A model generated the notes under the pieces. That model made no database searches and was not told the DNA's origin. It saw only the letters and a program-made list of their open reading frames with translations. From Streptomyces griseocarneus (GTDB taxonomy: Bacteria; Actinomycetota; Actinomycetes; Streptomycetales; Streptomycetaceae), in NCBI GenBank assembly GCA_003674045.1, contig PENC01000019.1, forward strand, positions 82,023-146,022: 64,000 bases of DNA, given 5' to 3'. A program made the position numbers and the translations under genes. Positions within the stretch are counted from its first letter, which is position 1, and every line of letters begins with the position of its first letter. Shown piece after piece: positions 26,723-34,910 of this stretch.

Positions 26723-27214
26723 TCACTCCAGGGGAACGGCGTTGGCCGGAGTGCCGTGGCGCAGCTGGATGGTGGCCGCCGTGGCCAGGACGGCATCGAC
26801 CACCTTGGCGTGGCCACCGATGGCGATCCGCGCGTCATCCAGGGTGCTCAGCCGGGCATCGATCGTGGCACGGCGGCCGACCACCTCCACCTCGTACCGG
26901 TCACGGGCGCGCCGGCGCACCACGTACGTCTCCGGACCGAGCTCGCACACCCACCTTCCCGGCTCGGCCTCGGCCAGGTCGACGAGTGTGCGAACCCGGT
27001 CCAACGGGCTCTGCACGACCGGGTGCTCCTCGTCGGCGTGCGCCTCGAACGCCCGCCGTGCGAGCAAGGCGAAGCGGTAGCGGCCCAGCGCTCCGCAGTG
27101 CGGGCATGCGAGCGCGAACCTCTCAGGTCCGGCGTCCTCATCCTCGATGATGCTCGGCCGCAACCCGTTCACCATGGGCTCTGGCACTGCGCGCTTGCGT
27201 GATCGTCCGCTCAC
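26723..27214 (-). CDS. Hypothetical zinc-finger-like protein, 163 aa
   Basis: GTG 27214 has GAGGGG 8 bases upstream. At about residues 35-65, ACPHCGALGRYRF and AFEAHADEEHP place two cysteines and two histidines in the order of a C2H2-like finger. The rest includes a beta-rich part (GRWVCELGPETYVVRRRARDR) and a helical end (DARLSTLDDARIAIGGHAK). Role unknown. It is divergent from the kinase gene at 27383, sharing a 168-base promoter region. Confidence 0.65.
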   Translation of the reverse strand: MSGRSRKRAVPEPMVNGLRPSIIEDEDAGPERFALACPHCGALGRYRFALLARRAFEAHADEEHPVVQSPLDRVRTLVDLAEAEPGRWVCELGPETYVVRRRARDRYEVEVVGRRATIDARLSTLDDARIAIGGHAKVVDAVLATAATIQLRHGTPANAVPLE

Positions 27215-27382
27215 CGGCCCTGCCCCTCGCTGCTGATGGCCTCCGTATTCTCCCGCGAACCACCGGCGGCCCTGCACCGTTTACGTATGCTCCGCGTCAC
27301 CGCCCGCACGCCCACGGCCGGCGGTACCTCCGGGACGGTCACTCCACCCGGGGCGGAACCAGGACGCAGGGCAGGAGGAACG

Positions 27383-28858
27383 ATGCGGGGCACGACAGTG
27401 GCCAACCGGTACCGGCTGATGGAAGCCGTCGGCCGCGGCGGCATGGGCGAGGTATGGCGCGCCGAGGACCTTCAGGAAGGCCGCCAGATCGCGCTCAAGA
27501 TCATCACCCTGGGAGAGGACAGTGCCGTACGCGAAGCCGCCTTCCGCCGGGAAACAGGCGTCGCCCGGTGCCTGTCCCACCCGCACATCGTCGCCGTCCA
27601 CGACCACGGCACCGCCGACGTCGACGGCCGACGCGCCCTGTTCCTCACCATGGACCTCGTCGACGGCCGGCCCCTGAGCACCTTCACCACCGGCCCGCTC
27701 CCCATCGCGGACACCCTGACCTGGGCCGCCCAGATCAGCCAGGCCCTGCACGCCGCCCACCAGGCCGGGATCGTCCACCGCGACATCAAGCCGTCCAACA
27801 TCCTCATCGAACACCACCAGCGCACCGCGCTGCTGTGCGACTTCGGTATCGCCCGCCTGGCCGACGCCACCGGCCACACCCTGACCGTCACCGGTGCCCC
27901 CATCGGTACCCCCACCTACATGTCCCCCGAACAGGCCCGCGGCGACAAGAACGTCGGCGCGCCCAGCGACCTGTACTCGCTGGGCTGCCTGATCCACGAA
28001 CTCCTCACCGGCACCGCCCCCTTCACCGGATCCGGCTGGCACGTCCTCCACCAGCACCTCCACGATGCTCCCGCCCCCCTGTCCACCCTGCGCCCCGACG
28101 TCTCCCACGAGCTCGAGCACCTCGTCCTGGAACTCCTGGACAAGGACCCGGCCCGTCGGCCCACCGCCGCCGAAACCCTCGACCAGCTCCGCGCCCAGCT
28201 GCGCTCCGCCCTCCCCATGGCCGCCATCGAGCCGCATCGCCCGCCGTCGTCGCCCACCCTCGTGGACACCCCGAATGCCGTCGCACGCCGCCGCGGCCCG
28301 GGCCCGCGCGTCACTGCCCTGTGGGCAGGCGCGGTGACGGGCGCCGTGACCGCGGGCGAACTCACCGGGACCACCACCCTGCCCTCCCCCTGGCCGGTCA
28401 CGCTCGGCACCCTCGCCGGTCTGCTCCTGAGCACCCTCTACCTCTTCGACCCGCCCCAGCCGGCCCGCCCGGGAGAGCTGCACATCACCACCGCGGGCCT
28501 GTTCACCGCGCTGCTCCTCGCCTTCGGCAGCGCCGTGGGCCTCCTGGTCATCCACCCGGCGATGTGGTGGGCCGCGCTGGCCACCGCTGTCCTGGGCGGC
28601 CCCGTGCTCGTCGCCTGCTCCAGCGTCGTACGCCGCACCGTGCAGCGCATGCTGCACCGCCCGGCCCGGTACGCCGACCTTGCCTCGAGCGCCGGTGCGC
28701 TCCACACCGCCACCCTGCTCCTCGCCGCCAGCCGTGCCGGCTTCTCGGTGCCCGCGATGCTGGCCGCCGGCCTCGTGCTCTGGCCGTTCACGGCACTGCT
28801 CACCGCGATGGTGACCGCCCGCGGGGCCCGCAACAGCCACAGCGAGCCGCACACATAG
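27383..28858 (+). CDS. Membrane-anchored Hanks-type Ser/Thr protein kinase, 491 aa
   Basis: The kinase domain spans residues 8-275: glycine loop VGRGGMGEVW, invariant lysine in IALKII, catalytic HRDIKPSNIL, DFGIARL activation segment start and the SPEQARG block with DLYSLGCLI. All catalytic residues are intact. After a short linker the C-terminal 170 residues hold about five hydrophobic segments (for example ALWAGAVTGAVTAGELTG; LFTALLLAFGSAVGLLVI; AALATAVLGGPVLVACSSV), so the kinase faces the cytoplasm, tethered by a multi-span domain, and no extracellular PASTA repeats exist. ATG 27383 follows AGGAGGAACG. Substrates cannot be deduced. Confidence 0.92.
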   Translation: MRGTTVANRYRLMEAVGRGGMGEVWRAEDLQEGRQIALKIITLGEDSAVREAAFRRETGVARCLSHPHIVAVHDHGTADVDGRRALFLTMDLVDGRPLSTFTTGPLPIADTLTWAAQISQALHAAHQAGIVHRDIKPSNILIEHHQRTALLCDFGIARLADATGHTLTVTGAPIGTPTYMSPEQARGDKNVGAPSDLYSLGCLIHELLTGTAPFTGSGWHVLHQHLHDAPAPLSTLRPDVSHELEHLVLELLDKDPARRPTAAETLDQLRAQLRSALPMAAIEPHRPPSSPTLVDTPNAVARRRGPGPRVTALWAGAVTGAVTAGELTGTTTLPSPWPVTLGTLAGLLLSTLYLFDPPQPARPGELHITTAGLFTALLLAFGSAVGLLVIHPAMWWAALATAVLGGPVLVACSSVVRRTVQRMLHRPARYADLASSAGALHTATLLLAASRAGFSVPAMLAAGLVLWPFTALLTAMVTARGARNSHSEPHT

Positions 28859-28922
28859 TCGAACTGACCCGTGTGCCGGCGGCGTCGGACCACCGGCGGC
28901 ACCGCCGGGAAAGGGACAATGG

Positions 28923-29155
28923 TCAAAATCCCGCGCAGCCGGAATCGCAGTCCCCCGGCTCCAGGTGCCCGCACGCCATGCGCTCGTTGTCGGTAGGCCA
29001 GGCAGGGCACGGGAGGCACAGGTCGCCGAGCCTCTGCACGGGGCCGTACGGCACCGTGCGCAGACCGGATTGAAACAGTGACGGCAAAGCCACGTCGTCA
29101 CCGATAGCCCGTCACCGGAAACGCATTCATCGGCACAGCGCGCGTAGACCACCAT
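28923..29155 (-). pseudogene. Cysteine-rich zinc-binding protein, apparently frameshifted
   Basis: From ATG 29155 one frame reads VYARCADECVSG ... LCRHCFNPVCARCRTAPC, rich in CxxC pairs, and then loses its natural character. A second frame, offset by two bases, continues with LCLPCPAWPTDNERMACGH and LEPGDCDSGCAGF up to a stop at 28923. The two halves look like one zinc-ribbon protein interrupted by an indel between about 28990 and 29040. Alternatively the second frame alone could be a 56-residue gene from GTG 29093. A sequencing error is possible. Confidence 0.45.
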
Positions 29156-29278
29156 GCCGCCATCGGGCCGCGCTGGTCACGAAGGCGATGTCGGACACGC
29201 GCCCTGAGGCCGCGACTCGTCCGACCGCCGGTCCACGCCCCACAGCAGACGGTCCAAGACCGGTGCCGGCGAACAACT

Positions 29279-29306
29279 GGGCCTGACCTGTGAGCGCGAA
29301 GCCGGG
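29279..29306. repeat. Left inverted repeat flanking the ART-like gene
   Basis: This 28-base segment (inner part GTGAGCGCGAAGCCGGG) matches the reverse complement of 30032-30059 at 25 of 28 positions. Just inside both ends is a CCTGGCCAGG palindrome. Confidence 0.65.
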
Positions 29307-29331
29307 ATGTGGCCTGGCCAGGCCAGGGGCG

Positions 29332-29907
29332 TCAGTGGGTGGGCGGCATCTCGGTGATGGTCAGCGCGTCGGTGTCGAGTACGTACTCGTCCTCGTCGCG
29401 GCTGGTGACATGGGCGAGGAGTGCGGAGGGCGGAGCGAGGATGCGGTACAGCCTGCCTGTGGTCGGCCGGCGGGCGCCGGTGCCGGTGGCGTATCCCTCG
29501 GCGACGGCGCGGCGGGTGGACCACGACCAGTCGGCCCGGCGCTCGGGCACACTGCCGCGCCAGAGCTCGACCGGACCGGCGGGTCGCTCGGCGGGGCGGC
29601 CGTCGACGGTGAAGCCGGCCGTCGCGAAGAGCGTGCGCCACACCTCACGACCGAGGGCGGCGTCGGGATACTCGGACATGCTCCATACCCGGCCGATCTG
29701 CGCAGAGAGAGTGCCGACGTCGATCACCTGGCCGAACCAGGCGTCGAAGAGCAGAGCTGGTCCGTCGAGCCGCCCGGCCTGCAGGAGCAGTCCGGCAAAG
29801 CGGTCAGCATCGAGCAGTTCGCCGTGCTCGGCGGCCTCGGCGACGGCGGCGAATGCCTCCGCTACGAGGTCGACCGGCTCGTCCGGCGAGCTGGTCGCTT
29901 GTGGCAT
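29332..29907 (-). CDS. ADP-ribosyltransferase-like protein (R-S-E type), 191 aa
   Basis: Start at ATG 29907 (MPQATSSPDEPVDLVAEAF). The first 80 residues are helical. The C-terminal half has the three signatures of R-S-E ADP-ribosyltransferases in order: VELWRGSVPE (Arg), DWSWSTRRAVAEGYA (Ser-Thr) and SRDEDEYVLD (E-x-E), with GRLYRILAPP between them as the central strand. Such enzymes transfer ADP-ribose from NAD to protein or nucleic-acid targets, and many are toxins or phage/defence effectors. No secretion signal or partner is adjacent. It is enclosed by imperfect inverted repeats and its promoter region carries three direct repeats. Confidence 0.6.
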   Translation of the reverse strand: MPQATSSPDEPVDLVAEAFAAVAEAAEHGELLDADRFAGLLLQAGRLDGPALLFDAWFGQVIDVGTLSAQIGRVWSMSEYPDAALGREVWRTLFATAGFTVDGRPAERPAGPVELWRGSVPERRADWSWSTRRAVAEGYATGTGARRPTTGRLYRILAPPSALLAHVTSRDEDEYVLDTDALTITEMPPTH

Positions 29908-29980
29908 GGGCGGTCCGTTCGGTCTCGTCGGTGTGCGGGCGGAGCGGGTCCGGCAGGGCAAATGCCCGGCCTGGCCAGGT

Positions 29981-30047
29981 CCCAGCTTCGGTGTCACACA
30001 ACGGGGTTGTCCCGACTTCGGTGTCGACCGGCCCGACTTCGCGCTCA
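29981..30047 (-). promoter_or_regulatory. Three direct repeats upstream of the ART-like gene
   Basis: CCCAGCTTCGGTGTCA (29981), CCCGACTTCGGTGTCG (30011) and CCCGACTTCGCGCTCA (30032) are spaced 30 and 21 bases, roughly whole helical turns. They lie 74 to 140 bases upstream of the start codon. They could be binding sites of a regulator. Confidence 0.55.
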
Positions 30048-30059
30048 CGGGTCAGGGCC
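30032..30059. repeat. Right inverted repeat flanking the ART-like gene
   Basis: Partner of 29279-29306 (25 of 28 positions match in inverted orientation). No clear target-site duplication is visible outside the pair. Confidence 0.65.
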
Positions 30060-30167
30060 GTCTGCTTCGCCCCGCCGCAAAACTCCTGCGCTTCCACTGT
30101 CACACCGCGCCCCTTCCGCACACCTATAGCAAACGACAGAGGAAGACACCGCTCCAGGAGTTGCCCC

Positions 30168-30602
30168 GTGACCCTCAACCCGACCCCGCACACGCCCCGT
30201 CAGCAGCGGGTCTCTCACGCCGCCGACGTGCCCCTTCTGGCGGCTGCGCTGCGCGAGATCGCCGCCGCAGAAGCCACCGAGACGGCGAGGGCCGACATCG
30301 CGGACCGAGAACGCCACATCTGCGCACCCGCTACCGGAGCGGACCACGCAACGGTGCGGACCTTCCACGCCCTTGCGAACGCCTCCGGCAGGCACCGGCC
30401 CACGCACAGGGAAGGCCACCGGCCCGTCATCTTCACGGAGGGCGAAGCATGGGCCGTCCACACCCGCGCCCTCGCCGACGACCAGGACCCCCTCACCGAG
30501 CCGGCGCGTGAGCACACACTGCCGCCGCAGACACCTGCCGCGCGGCGCGCCCTCCCCGAACCCGGCAGCCACGACGAAGACCCACCCCGCCCCGCACGCT
30601 GA
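30168..30602 (+). CDS. Hypothetical protein, 144 aa
   Basis: GTG 30168 has AGGAG 7 bases upstream. Helical N-terminal half (DVPLLAAALREIAAAEATETARADIADRE), then a region HATVRTFHALANASGRHRP and a Pro-rich disordered C-terminus. No motif recognised. It precedes the kinase-like/2H-phosphoesterase pair by about 50 bases and could be the first gene of that unit. Confidence 0.55.
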   Translation: MTLNPTPHTPRQQRVSHAADVPLLAAALREIAAAEATETARADIADRERHICAPATGADHATVRTFHALANASGRHRPTHREGHRPVIFTEGEAWAVHTRALADDQDPLTEPAREHTLPPQTPAARRALPEPGSHDEDPPRPAR

Positions 30603-30653
30603 CGGCGCCACAGCACCCACTCCACGACGCTCGAGCAAGGAGGACCACCGCAC

Positions 30654-31193
30654 ATGACCCTCTTGGAGACCGAGGCCCACCCGGCCCCGCCTTCGGTCCG
30701 CCCCTACCTCTTCACTCCCGGGACCCTCGTCACACTGGTAGGGATACCCGGTAGTGGCAAGTCGGCCTTCGCCTCCATGTACCCGGCCAGCTGGCGCGTG
30801 TGCCTGGACGAATACCGCTTGGCGGCCACGGACGACATGACGGACCAGTCCGCCACCCCCGTCGCCGCCCAGATCCAGACCCTGCTCCTGGACGCCCGCC
30901 TCGCCCGCCGCGATCTGATCACCCTGGTCGACAGCGCGAACGTCTTCCCGCACGTCCGCGCCGGCCTCCTGGCCCGCGCCCGCTACTGGCAACGTCCCAC
31001 CGCGGCCGTGCTGTTCGACATCCCGCTGGAGACCGCCCAGACCCAGAACGCCGGGCGATCGCGCGTCGTGCCCGCAGACATGCTCCGCGACCTCCACCCG
31101 CAGCTCCCCACCGCGGACCAGCTGCGCAGCGAGGGATTCGACACGGTGCACGTCGTCTCCGGGAACGCGGCAGCCGACAGGAGGATGCGGTGA
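30654..31193 (+). CDS. Polynucleotide-kinase-like P-loop ATPase, 179 aa
   Basis: Residues 28-37 contain GIPGSGKSAF (Walker A). The later RAGLLARARYWQRPTAAVLFD and TQNAGRSRVVPADMLRDLH segments, with a conserved Arg in the lid and a following V-x-P, resemble the kinase module of Pnkp-type 5'-OH polynucleotide kinases and the AAA_33 family. LCLDEYR/CLDEYRL gives the catalytic Asp position. Its stop overlaps the start of the 2H-phosphoesterase gene, strongly suggesting joint action on nucleic-acid or nucleotide ends. Substrate unproven. Confidence 0.75.
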   Translation: MTLLETEAHPAPPSVRPYLFTPGTLVTLVGIPGSGKSAFASMYPASWRVCLDEYRLAATDDMTDQSATPVAAQIQTLLLDARLARRDLITLVDSANVFPHVRAGLLARARYWQRPTAAVLFDIPLETAQTQNAGRSRVVPADMLRDLHPQLPTADQLRSEGFDTVHVVSGNAAADRRMR

Positions 31194-31819
31194 GCATGTA
31201 CCTGGAGAGCTTCTTCGCCGGCGTCGAGTCGCGTCGCCACGCCTGGCCGGCCGGACGTCCCGACCTCCACTGGCACCTACTTTTTCGGGACGAAGACGTA
31301 CATAACGCACTTGTCGAGCCTTATCGGTTGATAACCAACCGTCCTGGGCTGGCCCCGGTGGCCGCGCCATGGCTGCACTGCACGGTCCTGCACGCCGGAC
31401 CGGTGGCAGAGTACCGGGAACAGCAGATCGCCGACATCGTCGAGCGGGTCTCCAAAGAGTGCCAGGACATCGAGGCGTTCGACCTCACCTTTGATCGCCC
31501 CGGTGTGGGCACCGTAGCCATCGAGTGCGCGGCCCGCCCCGGCCTGCCCGCGCGCCGGCTGTGGGAGATCACGTCCCGCGTCGACGCGGAAGTCACCGGC
31601 GGCCGCTACCCCTTGATCCCGTCCGTGTACTACCCGCACGCCTCCCTCGCCTATGGCGCCGGAGATGTGCGGGCTGACCGGCGTGCGCTGAAGCAGGACC
31701 TGTCCGACCACCCGGGCGAGCCGGTCGTCCTGCGCGCCGAACGCCTGTGCCTGGTCGCCCAGTCCCATGACCGACGGCACATCACCTGGACCCCCATAGC
31801 GGAGGTGACCCTGACGTGA
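31190..31819 (+). CDS. 2H phosphoesterase (2'-5' RNA ligase/LigT-like), 209 aa
   Basis: The two signature motifs of the 2H superfamily are present about 87 residues apart: WLHCTVLHAG (H-x-T, about residue 62) and YPHASLAYGA (H-x-S, about residue 149). Such proteins open or form 2',3'-cyclic phosphate and 2'-5' bonds in RNA or nucleotides. GTG 31190 was chosen because AGGAGG stands 5 bases upstream and it overlaps the previous stop; ATG 31196 is two codons downstream. Its stop overlaps the next start (31816). Confidence 0.8.
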   Translation: MSMYLESFFAGVESRRHAWPAGRPDLHWHLLFRDEDVHNALVEPYRLITNRPGLAPVAAPWLHCTVLHAGPVAEYREQQIADIVERVSKECQDIEAFDLTFDRPGVGTVAIECAARPGLPARRLWEITSRVDAEVTGGRYPLIPSVYYPHASLAYGAGDVRADRRALKQDLSDHPGEPVVLRAERLCLVAQSHDRRHITWTPIAEVTLT

Positions 31820-32598
31820 GATTCCGCCGCCCCCCGAAGAAGCAAGGAGCCCCCGTGGCCACGCCCTACCCGCCCCCGGCCGCGGGCATCCCCGCCGACC
31901 CGCATCTGACGATCGTCGCGCTCCCGGACGGGACCGTCCACGCCGCCACCACACCCTCGGACCCCGGCGGGCTGTGGAGCTCGGTGCATTCCGCGTGGCG
32001 TCCGGCCCAGACCGAGGCGCAGCGGCTGGGCAGGCCCGTACGGGTGAGCGTCGGCCAGCAGGACGGCACGGTCATGGCCTACCTCGTGCACCCGGACGGC
32101 CGGCTGGACTGGGCCTCGGCCCACCCGCAGCTGCCGATGCCTGATCACCTCGACTCCCGGTGGCTGGACGTCACGCTCGACCAGCACCCGCTCGTGGAGA
32201 CCGTACGCGCCGCTCAACGTGCCACCAACTGGCCTGCCGCGCAGGTCGCCGCAGGCCGGCTGGCCGGGCAGGTACGTACCGAACTCGGCGACGACCACCC
32301 CCACACCGTCCTCGCCGCCGAACTCGAGGGCTTCTTCGCGCTGCACGCGCGGGACTGGCCCGCCGCAGCGCGCCTGCACCTGACGGTGGCCCAGGAACGC
32401 CACCGGCTGTCCGCACCGCCCGGGGACACCCGGCGGATCCTGCACAACGCGGTCGCCGCGTGGCTTCACCTCCGCACCGACCCCGAGGCGACGGCCCTCG
32501 GCTTCGCGCTGGCACACCTCCTTCTCCGGCTCGCCCCGCACGACTCCCGGGCCCTGTCCGCCGTGCTGCGCACCCTGCCCACCGCGGCGACGACATGA
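31816..32598 (+). CDS. Hypothetical protein coupled to the 2H-phosphoesterase gene, 260 aa
   Basis: GTG 31816 overlaps the previous stop and has GGAGGTG upstream; GTG 31855 with AAGGAG is an alternative that would shorten it by 13 residues. N-terminal beta-rich part (HLTIVALPDGTVHAATTP; VRVSVGQQDGTVMAYLVHPDG), then helical repeats from residue 125 on (WPAAQVAAGRLAGQVRTELG; AAELEGFFALHARDWPAAARLH), similar in feel to TPR-like arrays. Function unknown, but position makes it the third member of the putative end-processing unit. Confidence 0.6.
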   Translation: MRFRRPPKKQGAPVATPYPPPAAGIPADPHLTIVALPDGTVHAATTPSDPGGLWSSVHSAWRPAQTEAQRLGRPVRVSVGQQDGTVMAYLVHPDGRLDWASAHPQLPMPDHLDSRWLDVTLDQHPLVETVRAAQRATNWPAAQVAAGRLAGQVRTELGDDHPHTVLAAELEGFFALHARDWPAAARLHLTVAQERHRLSAPPGDTRRILHNAVAAWLHLRTDPEATALGFALAHLLLRLAPHDSRALSAVLRTLPTAATT

Positions 32599-32651
32599 GC
32601 CACCCTCAGACCCGCAGCCCCTAAGCGCTCCGCTGGAAGTTCGGTGCGTTA

Positions 32652-32704
32652 TCTGCGGGTGCGTCGTGGCTGGTCGCGCAGTTCCCCGCGCCCCTTCGGG
32701 GCGC
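32652..32704. repeat. Common Streptomyces intergenic repeat with terminator-like hairpin
   Basis: The stretch containing GTGGCTGGTCGCGCAGTTCC followed by the GCGCCCCTTCGGGGCGC hairpin (32688-32704) is of a type I remember as recurring in many Streptomyces genomes between genes. Here it follows the end of the 30654-32598 unit. The remainder of 32599-32936 shows no gene. Confidence 0.55.
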
Positions 32705-32936
32705 AACCGAACCGCACCGGACTTCGCCAAGCCCGCTTAGACGACGGCCCCGCTGGCGCCGGGCCGAGGAACACCGAGGACGTGGTTCCGGCGTTCCAAC
32801 GGCCCCGCACCGCCCCGCGCCCCGCCCTCAGGACGGGAACGACATCGCCAGCACGCCGACGACAACCACCCCCGAAACAGCCCCGGCCGCCCTGCCCGCG
32901 GCACCCCACCCCCACCACGGACACAAGGAGCCCGGC

Positions 32937-33356
32937 GTGGCCGTCGTCCTGTTCGACATCGCGTTCCTCGAGACCCCCCAGCCGTACCCGTGCCTCTTCT
33001 GCGGGGTCCTGGTCGAACACGACCGACGCCCGTACGTCTGGGGCACCCGCACCGACGGGACACGCTCCCTGATCTGCGGCGCATGCCACGAATACCAAGT
33101 CCCCGGGGAAGTCCACCGCTACTACCAGGCCACGCTGCGCACTGTGGCTGCCGTGGCCGACAACTCGCGGGTGATGACCGGCGACTACAGCGAACTCGAC
33201 GCCCGGCGGCCGCACTGGCGTGGGCAGGCCGCAAACGGTGGGCTGCCGGTGGACCAGGCGGCCCGGGAACTGACCGCGCGCCGGGTCAAGGAAGCGTTGT
33301 ACGCGCAGATGGACGCGCGACAGCAGGCGGTCGGCTACCTCATCGCAGCAGCCTGA
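32937..33356 (+). CDS. Zinc-ribbon protein of unknown function, 139 aa
   Basis: GTG 32937 follows AAGGAG with a spacing of 6. The N-terminal 55 residues contain PCLFCGVLVEHDRRPYVWG and LICGACHEYQV, two CxxC pairs that likely bind a zinc. The remainder is helical (HRYYQATLRTVAAVADNSR; ELTARRVKEALYAQMDARQQ). No enzymatic motif. Located between the end-processing group and another hypothetical gene. Confidence 0.65.
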   Translation: MAVVLFDIAFLETPQPYPCLFCGVLVEHDRRPYVWGTRTDGTRSLICGACHEYQVPGEVHRYYQATLRTVAAVADNSRVMTGDYSELDARRPHWRGQAANGGLPVDQAARELTARRVKEALYAQMDARQQAVGYLIAAA

Positions 33357-33425
33357 GCGGCCGGCAGGCGCTGCGGGAGGTGGTTGTGCCGTTCCCGGGC
33401 ATGGCCCCGCTCGTTGAACCCCCAC

Positions 33426-33959
33426 GTGGACGTCATTGCCCTGGCCCGCGCCGGTTCCCGCCTTCAGCACGCCGACCAGATGCTCACCCAGGTCCGCGAC
33501 CGCCTGACCGCCGGGGCACGCAGGAGCGGAGGCGAGAGAACGCAGGGCATGGACGACAACAAGGCCGTCGCCGTGCTCAGTGACGTGCACAAGCCCGTCG
33601 CGCAGGCCCGTGACGACGTCCTGGTCGCTTACGGGATTGCAACCGTGACTCTGGCGCTGAAGTCCAAAGCGCAGGACCGCGCCTTGGACGCCTACGGCAC
33701 GCTCGCCGGCCTGGCGGACGGCCTCGACGACACGCTCGCGGCCCTCCAGCTCGCGGGGGCCGACGCGACCCTGCTCTCGTGTGCGTGCCAGACACTGGGC
33801 CAGGCCGTGGTCCACCTCGCGCGGGGCATCGGCGATGACGACCTCGCGGCTGGTGGCGACGGACGCACCCCCGTGCGGCTCGCCATGCAGTTCACTGTCC
33901 ATGCGGAGGCAACTGCCGGTTCAGCGAACCCGCCGACGCCTGCCGCGCCGTCCCGGTGA
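33426..33959 (+). CDS. Hypothetical helical protein, 177 aa
   Basis: The start is uncertain: GTG 33426 gives VDVIALARAGSRLQHADQML, while ATG 33549 (MDDNKAVAVLSDVHKPV) would give 136 residues; neither has a strong ribosome-binding site. The product is mainly helical, including YGTLAGLADGLDDTLAALQL and QTLGQAVVHLARGIG. The layout of regular helices suggests a four-helix bundle. Function unknown. Confidence 0.55.
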   Translation: MDVIALARAGSRLQHADQMLTQVRDRLTAGARRSGGERTQGMDDNKAVAVLSDVHKPVAQARDDVLVAYGIATVTLALKSKAQDRALDAYGTLAGLADGLDDTLAALQLAGADATLLSCACQTLGQAVVHLARGIGDDDLAAGGDGRTPVRLAMQFTVHAEATAGSANPPTPAAPSR

Positions 33960-34426
33960 TGGCCGAGGCCACTCCGACGCACACCTGATCGAACGGCAGG
34001 TAGGCGACGGACACGGCCGCCGACGAGGCGGCCAAGGCCGCGAAGAAGTAGAGGGCTACTCGTCGGCAGCGGGGGCTTTCGGCTGGCGGGCCGGCCCCGG
34101 TGCCGCGTCCTTCGACGACAGGGGACAGCATGCCGCTCGTGCGCTTCGACGCACTGATGTCCGTGTAGCTCCCGCGAATCGCCAGCGCCCTCGCCTCGCT
34201 CAGCGGCGTCTGCCGAAAAGCGTGGCAAGGGCCGCCCGTCCGACCCGTCTTCAGGCTGAAGCGGGCGCTGCTCATGGTGGTCCCGTTCGCCTGGCAGGCC
34301 CTCTCCTACCCGGATGACACCGGGGTCCGCTTCCTCATGGCCTTCATGGCCAGGGGCGTGGGGACGACCACCGGAACCGTCGTGATCAGGCCCGCCGCTT
34401 CACCCGCCGACCGCCCCTCGCGGACC
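33960..34426. other. Stretch without a secure gene
   Basis: A leftward frame from about 34275 to 33892 contains a hydrophobic span (VALYFFAALAASSAAVSVAY) and could encode a small membrane protein, but it overlaps the end of the gene at 33959 and lacks a good ribosome-binding site. A rightward frame from 34274 is equally unconvincing. Confidence 0.3.
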
Positions 34427-34702
34427 CTACCGAGCCGGGGGCTCCGTCGCGCTGATGGCCCGCAGCTCCCCGGCGACTACCGCCATGAGCTCCCGTTCGT
34501 CGTCGCTCAGCGGCTCGGGGCTTGCCCCTCGCTCCAGCATGCGCACGGCGGCTTCCCGCAGCGCTACCGGCATCTCGACCATGCGAGCGGCCCTCAGCAG
34601 GTCTCTGACCTGCTCCGTTGTGGACCCCGAGGAGGGAAGGAGGGCATTGATCCCGCGACGGGGGCGGGCGGCTTCGGTGGGCTGCTGCTGAGGGTGCGTC
34701 AC
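34427..34702 (-). CDS. Hypothetical small helical protein, 91 aa
   Basis: ATG 34702 (MTHPQQQPTEAARPRRGINA). After a flexible Gln/Pro start comes a helical body (TTEQVRDLLRAARMVEMPVALREAAVRML; DDERELMAVVAGELRAI). The GINALLP motif and size resemble many small plasmid-encoded proteins, but no family is recognised. It is divergent from the gene at 34911. Confidence 0.6.
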   Translation of the reverse strand: MTHPQQQPTEAARPRRGINALLPSSGSTTEQVRDLLRAARMVEMPVALREAAVRMLERGASPEPLSDDERELMAVVAGELRAISATEPPAR

Positions 34703-34910
34703 GGGGTGATCATCTCCCGGAGGCGTCGCGCCGGACGAATCGCTCGCCTCGTCCGGTACGGGTTCCGCACGGTGTTTCCGAACCGCCGGGCCGGGCTTTC
34801 CCCTTGAAGGAGTACACGGGCCCGGGTTTCCCGTCTCGGTACGCTCTCCTCAGCCGGATGGCACAGGCGCTCTTCAAGCCGAGGGCGACCCGACAACGTA
34901 GGGGGAGCAG

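Noticed and set aside
32652..32704. Unusual hairpin as a novel RNA
   Set aside because: The sequence matches a repeat type I remember as common in Streptomyces intergenic regions, so it is recorded as a repeat instead.
33892..34275. Leftward frame of 127 codons with a hydrophobic span
   Set aside because: Overlaps a better-supported gene, and has no clear ribosome-binding site. It was left as an uncertain stretch.
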